This document shows positions 38,401 through 50,400 of a DNA stretch of 64,000 nt, one piece after another. The first letter of the stretch is position 1. Each line of letters begins with the position of its first letter. The notes under the pieces were generated by a model, which was not told the origin of the DNA, did not search any database, and worked only from the letters and a program-made list of their open reading frames with translations. Origin of the DNA: Arcuatula senhousia (lineage: Eukaryota; Mollusca; Bivalvia; Mytilida; Mytilidae). The position numbers were made by a program, and so were the translations under genes. The stretch is taken from the NCBI GenBank assembly GCA_963971305.1, contig OZ020307.1, positions 49,101,702 to 49,165,701 of the forward strand, read 5' to 3'.

Positions 38401-41400
38401 TTGCTCCCAGGTTGTTGTCATCACTCAAGAAATTTAACGGACGACATCATGTGCTTGTATACAAATACGGGATTTCTATCTCTCAGGTGAGCACAGATGT
38501 TGGTTTGACATAGAGTTTTGTAATGTCATGCTTTCCGGATTTGACCAACACTAAATCGATCTTTGGCAACGTGACGGGTGTGCTATAGCAAGCAGGAGCT
38601 GCTTACTCTTCCGGAGCACCTGAGTTCACTCTCGTTTCGACTTGAGTTCGCGTTGCTGAATGCGGTTTTGTTGTTATGTGTGTGTGTGTTTTATGTTGTT
38701 ATGTGATTTGTTTTATTGTGATGATTTTTTGTCTGCCGGTTTTGTCTTTGTCTTTACGGTTTTATGATACTGATTACCCCTTTGGTACACCTTTGCTTCT
38801 TTCGTCTGCAGTCATACTGAAATATGTATGGAAATCCAAGCTTTTGCATCATACACTATTGCAAGCTATGACAGTCCTGGCAACGGCAAACTACACACCT
38901 CAACTGTACTTATAATATTGAAAATAAAATCAATTTTACGTTTTATTGCTTTGACTGTGAGACATTTTAACCATTTAATCCCAAGTAGCAATCCCAAGTG
39001 GGATCGAGTGCTCTGACTTAACGGAGCTGTATACCCGACAGGGCAGAATATTACAGAACTAGATTTAAATCACGAGCGTGTTATAAAAAAATAGTGGACC
39101 TTTCAGTAATTAACCATAAAAGAAGAAAAATGTTATTTACAAAGTTTTAATATAATATTATAGTAAATTATAAATGGTTATTGATTTGAAATTCGAGAAA
39201 CCGACCAGTTGCAGGGTATACTACCCGATGAACAAAATATATGTCATAAGAAAGTATGGTTTTATCATCGCTGTTCATAATAATATTATGATCTCATAAA
39301 GTCAAAATTATCATCAATTATGGAAAATTATCAACTCATAATGACAAGGTATCATCATATAATGACAAAGTCGCATCACATAAAGACGAAGTATTTGATC
39401 ATCACATAATGACGAAGTATCATCACATATGCCGTCTTTATGTGATGATACTTTCTCATTATATGATGATATTTAGTAATAATGTGATGATTTTTCTCCA
39501 CTATATGATGGTTCTTTGTATTTATGTAATGATACTTTGTCTATCAGTTTATTATTATGATCAACGCTGAAAAAACATATTCTTTTCTTATTCAAATATT
39601 TTGTATACAAGGTTATGTTCATTTTATTACAGATAAAAGTCATAGTGATACCCGTTGTAGAATTTCCACCGGAGTTTAAAGAGAAACCATACAGTATTTC
39701 TATACCAGAAGTATGTAACATTGTATTTTAGACATGAAATGCAACATTTTTAATTCTTTTTTCTTCCCTATTTTGTCTCCACAATCATCAAAAAATGAAG
39801 CAGTATATAAATTTTATAGAATTCAAGCTTCGTTTTCACCCGAAAATTTAAGAAAAAGGAGATTGAAAAAAAAAAAAATCTGTAGCCCAAATAAAAGTCG
39901 AACGTCGCTCCCTTTATATTTCACAACTTATTCGATATGCCAGAGCTTGCACACATTTCACAGATTTTTTGATCAGACACCGATTTCTTCGTGACCGACT
40001 TTTGGAGCAGGGTTATTAGAAAATACGTCTCATACGATCCCTAAAAAAAATCTTTCTTCGTTATCAGCCACTAGTAGAAAAGTTCAAAATTGACTTAAAA
40101 GATATGATAGTTAATTGTTTTAATTAGTGTTTGACTGGTCTGCTGTACTGAGATGATCACCTCAATATCCCTATTGTGTCTCACAACTATGTTGTGTTCT
40201 ATGGTCATTACCGGATCCTAAGATCGCAATGGAAGAGGGAGGTTTGGCGCCATAAAACCTGGTTTAACCCACTGTTTCGTTTGAAATGCCTGTACCAAGT
40301 CAGGACCATTGCGATCCACCAGTTCTCCGGTATGACTGATTCGTTCTTGTCATTTTCTCTGGACTATGAGATTGATCATTCAAGTTCGGTAGTTTTGTTA
40401 TTACCTTATTTATGAAGTAAGAACAGCATGTATGTCAGTTATAAGTGGATTTTTCATTAGGGAAAGACCATTTGATTTCTGTGAGGGGAACATGTATTGT
40501 AAAATGTGAAATAAAAGACAGAAGCCAAAACACACGACAGTTGTTGGAAATAGAAAAGACAGAATGCAGTTTCTGGCTTAACATGTAGACATACCAAAAA
40601 CACGATTAAATAAGGCAGGACAGTTATTTGAAATAGATAAAAAGGCAGGATGCAGTTTCTGGCTGAAAAAATATGGTTTGATAAAAAAAAAACAAATTGT
40701 GCTCGCTAGTGCAAATAAAAAAAAAACCCAGGCTTTGTTCGATTTAAAAAAATATTAATCTGCAAGTCAAAACAATGGCCGGATTTCGTTTAACAGAAAG
40801 TAGGTGAGCGACAGTCCTGAAAACGAATCCAACATAATAAGATTCAACCCTGATATTCTGATATTGTATACTAAATATCAAGTGGATGCGATCACTAGTT
40901 GCCGAGAAAATTGTTGCGAAAATCTTTTTCGGTCATCCACTGCCCCATCCGACATTCATCGTGTAATAACCCGGATTTTTATATCCTTGAAATCCGACCA
41001 ATATAAATGCAGGAAGATGCAATGAAATGACGAAAAAATAAACAAACTAAATTTAATCATAAACATTTTTGATGCTTTGAATTTTTTAAGCATTAAACTG
41101 TTTCATGATTCACCATTCATTAGTTTTGTCAAATATGAATTTTTTAGCATGTCTGGATATTAAAATATAAAATGCGAGTTCCATATAAAAAAAATTATAG
41201 ATTAAATTAAAAATCAAAACTAGTATAAGTGTCGCGTACATTATTTTCTATCATTATTCGTCCCATTTTGTGTAAGCCCCCCAATTGAAATGTGGGGGTT
41301 ATAGTGAAAAGAGTGTCAATGATACATTTACCCATCTCTTATCAACAACTCCTCTTAAATCTCTTTTTTGGATTTTCATGCAACTTTCACACAATTTTTT

Positions 41401-44400
41401 AAACATGATTTAAATGTGCACATTTCAAATTTGATTGGAAGAAATAGGAGGTCCATGGAGCAGTACTTGAACCGATCAATGCAACAGTTTTTGCGATCCG
41501 TCACGCGTCGTCAATCAGTCACCAATCAGTCATCGATCCAGTCTCAATCATTCACCGATCCGTCATCAATCAGTCACCAATCCGTCATCGATCAGTCACC
41601 AATCCTTCCGATCATATTCGTCAAATGCATCCCATGATGCAATTTACCAATCCGTCACGCGTCAATTCAATCTAAAATACGGAATTTTTAAGTTCGTTTC
41701 GCTTATTGTATCACGTGACTCCTTGATCGAATGCATAAAATCTTTGAATAAAATAGAAATTTATATAAATAAATGTAAAAGCGGGACTTAAGACGTATTT
41801 TATATCAATAATTAAACATAGAATATTAAAAAGCACAGCTGAATCGTGCTTAAATAAATATTAAAGTCTAACTTTATATATAAAGACATAACACATTTCT
41901 GTTTTAAAATGCGAAAATTCATACGATTTTTTATGTGAAATATATTATATTTTAAAATAACTCATTTAAAATCTTGTCATAAAGTTATTTTGAAAACATT
42001 TTTTTGTGATTGTTATAAAACCATCATATAATATTAGGCTCAAACATCAGATTTTTAATTTCTTATACACTTGTAGCTTGCAATAGAAATGTTTGGTCTT
42101 AACAATTCTATAATGGAAATAAATTTTCCTTATAATCTCTTAAAAATTGTTAAATATAAACCTTATTTTTAAAGTTAAAGATATGAAGTTATTCAAGTTT
42201 TCAAAATAATATAGCATTTATGTGTCAAATCTGATGAAAATAGTTGTTTCGCAAACAATTTCATGTAAACTTTATGTAAACCGTCATAAAATGTTATGCT
42301 CAAATAGAAGATTTTACTATAGTTTCTTATATTTTACATAAGAAATTTGCAAATGTGATCTATATTTATATCCGAACAAATTTTCTACATAATCTCTTCA
42401 CTCTATGAACCTTAATTTTTAAGGCAGCAATATGTATTTATGCAATGATTTTTCAACTTAACATACCATTTATGTGTCAAATCTGATGAAAAAAGTTGTT
42501 TTGCAAACAATTTCTTGTCAATTTTATCAAACTGTCATATAATTTTATGCTCAAATATAAGATTTTACTAAAGTTTCATATATTTTACATAAAAATTTGC
42601 AAATGTGATCTATATTCCTATGCGAACAAATTTAACACAGTGAATTAAAAAAAAAAAAATAAAATTTACTAGATTATTGATATCTCCTGAATTATTTGTT
42701 CTTAGTTATATGTTACAAATTGTTGAAATAATTGTTCTAAGCAGAACCTTTTTACATTTTAAAGATTTTTTCAGCACAGTTTCTGTTTTTGTATTTAAAA
42801 ATCAGAACAAATAAAATAAAATAATATTAGTCATGTTAGTGTTATTTTTATAGAAGAAAAGAACACGAACTTTGCCTATTTAGTTTAAAGGAAGTACTAT
42901 GTAAACAATTATTAAATTCATTAGATTAATAATATTAACATATTTAAATAGAAAATGTATGTCTTATATTTAACACTATAGCATAATTTATTTAAAACAA
43001 ATTAAATTAACACCTCGACTGGTTTGTGTTGCGTTATATATGTTATAAACGTATAGGTATAAACGATAACTTCGTTTCACAGAAGAGTTTTCTAATTATA
43101 CCGATCGATCGTATCAGTCAAAATAACGGATCGATAGCCCGGTTACCTATGGTATCCGTCATCCGTCCAATCCGTCCGATCTGTCATCAATCAGTCAACA
43201 ACGCGTCACCAATCATTCACCAATCCGTCATCAATCAGTCATCAATCCGGTCCAAACGCGTCATCAATCCGTCACCGATCAGTCATCGATCCGTCAAAGT
43301 GTTGCATTGATCGGTTCAAGTACTGTAAGCAATTCAACGACAAGGGGTAACCATATCCGCAAGTCCTAAACCATTTAATGTATTTTTGTAAAATTTTCAC
43401 ACACTCTTTCTTTGGTACAAAATGCGCACCTCCTGTTTTAAAATTCTTCGGATTGAAAAATCCAATAGGAGGAAGTGGTATTTATTTGTGAGCTACTTCT
43501 CACAGTTTTTGTAGTTTCGTTCCGCTTCATTTCTTTTAGTCGATTTTCATATCCAGTAATTTCTGTTTGCCTAAAAGTCATGAAAGTGTCAACTTTTATT
43601 TTAACTTACAACACAATTCACATGTAGGAGTGTAACGGAAAAGGGCTCATACTCATAACTGATAATTTTTAACAGAACCAACCAGTGGGCACCAGCATCT
43701 TCAACGTTTCGAGCAAAGTTCAAAGTTCGGATGTCGGGGGCCTCAACAGCTTTAGCTTTTACATTGAAAGATACACAACGGATTTAGTATGTAGTTTAAT
43801 TCTTCTCCTAGGTCACATATAGGTACATGTTTACTAATTTACATATACAGGAAATTAAAGTACTCGATAAAATTAGTTTTTATCATCAACATTTTCCTAG
43901 ACGACATTGAAAAGTTTTGAAATTTGCGTTTTGCCTTTCTACATGTATTCCCACCCTATTTATTAAAAATGAATCAAAACACCCAGTTAGCTAACAAACT
44001 AGTTTTAGATGCTGTCGATTATATACAAAAGTTTTCAATATGATGGCAACACAAATTCCAAGCAGACATTTACTGAGATTTAGAGCTAAATAATCAAAAT
44101 CACCCAAAAACATGATAAAGCTAAGACTGAAAGTGAGAGGCATAATGTTTAAGTCATATGTCGTAAAGCTGAAATTAATATAGTTACAAAAATTTCGTAG
44201 TTTTCACGCTAGTTCTTATGTCGATTTTTTTTTGTATTTCAATCTATCGTCTCCTTTATTCATAGTCTGTTGATGGGTCGTCATATTTTACAATTGGTTA
44301 TGCCAGCAGTGGAATCATCACTGTAAAGAAAACCGTGGATTACGACGCACTTATACAAAACAGAAAACCAACGTATTTAATATTACAGTTAACCGCTCTT

Positions 44401-47400
44401 GATCAGGTAAGCTTTGTTGTTGTTGTTTGTTGTTGTACATGTATGTGGTTGGTATTTGCTTTCTTTTTTATAGAAAAAGTGAATATGTGGTGTTGTCGTC
44501 GCATTTCTGGGGAGGACTAACTTTTTAACGATCAAACCCGTTCAGCACTTGTACCCTGATCTTCTTATTCGGAGCCCTGCAAAAGCTTCCAGTTTGAAAC
44601 TAGACGATAATGAGATGTGGAATAAGTGTACGCGACACAACCAACATAAAGAAACTGCACCTTGAAAAATCGCGACGGAAAACAGCGAGCAGTCACAAAG
44701 GGAAATTAATAGATCACATCTATCAAGTTTTAAAAGTTTACGCCAACTTTTTGCAGTTTTCTTGTGCCAAAACATTTTCTAAGAACCAAAATTGTTATTT
44801 GGGCAGCATAACATTTGGTGTTGTGTTGTAGAATCTTGACATTTTATTTTTAATCAATCTTCGTTGAATGCAATCATATCAAACTAGAGCCATCCTTTTG
44901 AGTTTTGTTGAAATTGTTTAGAGCTGTATTCAAAGAATCAAAAGATAAATACATGTATTTTTTTTTCGAAAAAGTAACAAAAACCAACGTTACGAAAATA
45001 GTTTCTCTACCTGTGCGTTTGCCACGCTTCAAGCACGCAAAAGTATTCCTTTTTGGACAGTCAAGTAGTGCATTTTATAGGTAAAATTGTCCGACCTTTT
45101 CCACCTTACCATAGTACTCATTACAATTTCATGCCATGTTCTTTAATCATCGCCTTTATACATTGTATAATGTTTCAAATGCGTGAAATTCCAATCACTC
45201 ATTCATTCACTCACCCACTACAGGCATTCTGTATTTATTTTGTAAACAGAACTTAACGTAACTGTTTGTTCGTTGCAGTGACATATTTATAAATGGCCAT
45301 TTATAATATAAAAAACAACTGTGTTAAGCAGAGTGGTAAGTTGATTCGACCTTATTATCAAGACTTACCTTTTTTTTTATTCAAGGGTGCATCAAGTTTG
45401 AAATCTGTAACAACTTTAAATGTTACCATAACAGACGACGATGATCAGGGTCCTTTGTTTAGTATTTGTTCAAGACCATGCCGAGACTCATACCGGGCAA
45501 CCACTCAAACAGTATATAGGGTAAGATATATATCAAGCATCAGGGCTAGGCCGAGACTCATACCGGGCATCAGTACAGACGGCACACAGGGTAAAATATA
45601 TATCAGGTATCAGGGCTAGGCCGAGACTCATACCGGGCAACAGCACAGACGGCACACAGGGTAAAATATATATCAGGTATCAGGGCTAGGCCGAGACTCA
45701 TACCGGGCATCAGTACAGACGGCACACAGGGTAAAATATATATCAGGTATCAGGGCTTGGTCAATACTCATATCGGGAAACAGCACAGACGGCATACAGG
45801 GTAAATATTTATCAGGTATCAGGGCCTGGTCAAGACTTATACCGGGCAACAGCACAGACGGCACACAGAGTAAAATATATCAGGTATCAGGGCAAGGCCG
45901 TGACTCATACCGGGCAACAGCACAGACAGCATACAGGGTAAGATAAATCAGGTGTCGGAGCTTGGCGGAAATTCATACCGGGCAACATCACAGACGGCAT
46001 ACAGGGTAAAATATATATCAGATATCAGGGCTTGGTCGAAACTCATACATGGCAACACTCCAGAGGGCATACAGGGTAAGGAATGTATTGGCAAGTCCGA
46101 GACTCAAACCGGACTACACTACAGCTTACATTATATCAAGGCTATACCAAGACTCACACAGGGCAACAATACAAACTAACATATAGAGTACAAGTAGGGC
46201 ATATTAGCATATCGGCAATAAGACATTCAAAATACAGGGTGATGTATATTAAGGCTAGACCGACACAGAATAATATCGAGCATATCAGTGGTCGGTCAAG
46301 ACTCATACCGGGAACACAGGGTGTGGAATATAAGACTCTTACCGGGCAACAATACAGACGGGGTACTTGGAGAGTATATCGGAGCTTGGCCTAGGCTTAT
46401 ACTATTTTTAGTCCGCTACCGGCGAAAGCCGAAGGGGACTATAGGTTTGCGCTCTGTCCGTCTGTCTGTCCGTCTGTCTGTCCGTCTGTCTGTCTGTCCG
46501 TCTGTCACGCCTTAGTTTTCCACACTTTTTTTCTATACGCTTATAGATAATGAACTGATTTTTGGTATGTGAGTTTACCTTGATGAGTTACAGATCAAGT
46601 TTGAGTTTCGTGCCGGTCCGCAAATTTTTATGGGAGTTATGGCCCTTTGAACTTTGAAAATTCACTAAAATTTCAGTTTTCCGCACTTTTTTTCTAAACG
46701 CTTATAGATAATGAACTGATTTTTGGTATGTGAGATTACCTTGATAAGTTACAGATCAAGTTAGAGTTTTGTGCCGGTCCACAAATTTTTATGGGAGTTA
46801 TGGCCCTTTGAACTTTGAAAATTCAATAAAATATCAGTTTTCCGCACTTTTTTTCTAAACGCTTTTAGATAATGAACTGATTTTTGGTATGTGAGATTAC
46901 CTTGATGAGTTACAGATCAAGTTTGAGTTTCATGCCGGTCCACAAATTTTTATGGGAGTTATGGCCCTTTGAACTTTGAAAATTCAATAAAATATCAGTT
47001 TTCCGCACTTTTTTTCTAAACGCTTATAGATAATGAACTGATTTTTGGTATGTGAGATTACCTTGATGAGTTACAGATCAAGTTTGAGTTTAATGCCGGT
47101 CCACAATTTTTTATGGGAGTTATGGCCCTTTGAACTTTGAAAATTCAATAAAATATCAGTTTTCAGCACTTTTTTTCTAACACTTATAGATAATGAACTG
47201 ATTTTTGGTATGTGAGTTTTCCATGATGAGTTACAGATTAAATTAGAGTTTCCTGTCGGTCCACAAATTTTTATGGGAGTTATGGCACTTTGAAGTTAGA
47301 AAATCCATTGCAATTTTATTTTCTACACTTTTTTATTGTTCCTTGTAGATAATAAACTGATCAAGTTTAGGTATTCATTTGTTTGACAAATTGTTACCAG

Positions 47401-50400
47401 TGACTGAAATATGAGGCCGGTAGGGGACTATGTATTGTTTTGCAATACTCTCAGAATGCTTGTTTAACAATAAACCGCATTTACATGATATAGGAAAAAG
47501 AATATATGGGCAAGTCATAAACTCATTCTGGAAAACATCCTACAGGTTACGAAATATCAGGGCTTTACCAAAACTTACACCGGGCAAAAATACATACGGC
47601 ATACACGGTAAAGTATATTAAGCCTAGACCGAAGCACATACCGGACAATAATACAGGGATAGGGCGCAACTCATACAAGTATAGGGTAATAAGACTTTAT
47701 CAAAATACAGGGCGATGTATATTAAGGCTAGACCGAGACTCAGGGCAAGTTACTTCAACAATTTAATCTTGATGTTATATGTTAATCGGTTTTCCATTAT
47801 TTTTATTTCAAATGAAATAATAAACCAATCATGTCAATTAAAAAAAAGACAACTTTTCTGATTTTTACAGGCGTTCATTCTATTCTACGTTTTCTCGGAG
47901 TTTTTTATTGCTCTTTATTTGTTGTGTGCGTGTGCGTGCTTTTCATGTTGTGAGGTTTGTTTTCGCGTTGTATGTTTATTTATTTTAACTCTCTGACATT
48001 TTTAATGTCCCATTTGTACTTCTTTGATTTATAAATTAAATTAGAATTGCAAATTACAAAAATGTATTGCAGAGCAATACCCCATGCACATTAAATGCTC
48101 CTTTATAGAGTTTAATAAAAGTAAGCTGAATGGGGGCGGCCATAAACGCAACATTCGCAAAGTGAAAGCTAGAAAGAGATTGACATAATTAAACATATAC
48201 AGAATAACGCTTAGATTCATTAAAATGGTTTTAAATGCAGTTTGATTCTTTGTTTGCCTAAGAACTGTTACAGTCTTATATTTGTTTATTAACAAAATCC
48301 ATTTCAGGGTCCTATGACTGTTCGTCCGGTACCACTTTCTGCTAGAGATCCAGATACATTTAATAATACAATCATCTACAACCTGGAACCGGGTAACTAG
48401 CTACATTGTTGTAGTTTGCAAATCGTTAACTCAATTTTTACGCAATAAGAAACAATGTCAGTGTAGATTAGACAATCATAAAAGTCAAAAGTTTCAAGGA
48501 ATACATTTTGCTTTGCCTGTCGCGCATAGATGTTAATAAAAACTTATCAGAGGCGCTTTAGCCAAAAGGCTGAATTTTCAAAATGCCAAAAGCTTCATGA
48601 ATATTAAGAAAAAAATAACAATTAAAATAAGTTAATAAGTTATACTCGTTAATCTAAATTTTATACAAAATTGATTGTTTTGCATAATATATCGAAACAC
48701 CCTTTACATGCTTTAGCATTGAGCAATTTTAAGGAGGTGGGCAAAAAGTTTAATGAATAGTCCTTGATAAAGGTTAATTTGAAGTTTTACTAAAAAAATG
48801 CAGTTGACCAGTTTGGTTTTGGGGCCGGGGAAACCAATCTAAACCAATGACTCGATTTGCAATGATGTAAACGATAAATCTATAGCTAAGATAAAGCAAA
48901 CAAAACCATCATAATAAGCTGCCAGTAACAAACCATCAACCGCCTGGTTTGGTTTGATCGAAAGCAAATCAAACAACGATCTGGTTTGGTTTGGTAAAAA
49001 CACACACAACAAGCGGTCTAGTTTGATTTGGTTTGGTCTGGTTTTCATTCAAATCAAACAAGAAAAAGTACACCACGGTTTACCTTTTGCAAACTATGGT
49101 TACTCAAGCAAACAGAACAACAAGAAAAGTGAAGCACTGGTTTTCTTTAAGTTAACTATTCTACAGATTTACTTTAAACCCCTACGTAAAAAGGTTGATT
49201 CTTATTATGAATAAGATATTCTTATAATATTTCAGTTGCCTTCAACAGAGACCGTGTCTTCTCAATCGACAGGCTGACTGGACAAATTAGTCAGATTGGA
49301 GACGTAGTTGGCACAGGAATTCTTACAATAAAGGTTCAATACTTTTGGTTTTTGATCTTCCAATGTTTTGATTCAAAATGAACTCTAGATTCAAGTTCGC
49401 GCTATATAGTGTAAAAAAGATTAAGAGTTTTCATATGTAAAAATGTCTAAGAAAACCTACCATTCAACTTGAATGAGGAGGGGGCTTGGTTTTTCTTTTT
49501 GTAAGAAATATGTATTTATTAAATAAAAGGCGCCATCACACAATATTTTTTCTGGTCCCAGAATATCTTTTTCATCAAAAATCAAATTCAGAATAATTCA
49601 TTTTTTATGAAAAAAAATCACCAAAAGGCTTGAAGTTAAATGGTCTGTTCCTTTACCAGTTTGAATCAAATAACTAGGCAATCGATTTATGTTTTAACCC
49701 GGTCTTTATTTATTTTTTAGTTTAGTTTGATTTGACTATTGACGTTTGACGTGTCTTTATAGTGTTTTTATTAAAGACATAGAACCTATCATTTCGGCAA
49801 TTTTTGAAAAATAATGAAATTTATGCTATTTGAAGAATACATTGTAAAACCTTTGAAGAAACTGTTAAATTTTCAAAAAACTTGCCAGAAAGTATTCTTT
49901 TTGACGGAAAACTGAAGAAAAAAACGCAGTGTCAAAAAAGAGGACAAACTAAATATAGAATGTAAACACTTGCGGGTACCGGTATACTGAGAAACAAAAA
50001 TTAACCTAACGAAACGGAGCGGAAGAAAAACGATATCGATAAAGATGGAAACGTAAACAGTAAAATAAGCAACCGCAATCTATAAAGAAAGAAAACGAAA
50101 TCGAGCGAAACTGGTAAAAAAAGAAAACTGAATCGATTTTAGCCGACACCAGTCGTTTTTCTTAATTTACCGATTTCGTTTTCTCTTCGACTCGTTTGGT
50201 TACATTTCGTTTCTCAGTTTAACAGTACCCAGTTTATTAAAGGTAAATATTTATGCTGGACAATACTTAATCAATGCGAATAATTAAAAGAAGATTATTT
50301 TATAGAAAACTGCAAAACATTGAGTCTTTATGTTGGTAAGGGTAAGTTTCAGATAGTATATTTTCAATATATGTACTTTTTATTCAATGTAAAAAAATGC

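Noticed and set aside
41368..41637. Ser/Gln-rich reading frame
   Set aside because: It is the translation of subterminal word arrays of a DNA element.
45673..45864. Repetitive antisense reading frame with PGISLDQALIPD-type units
   Set aside because: Artefact of translating the 70-bp minisatellite; the frame does not hold through all units.
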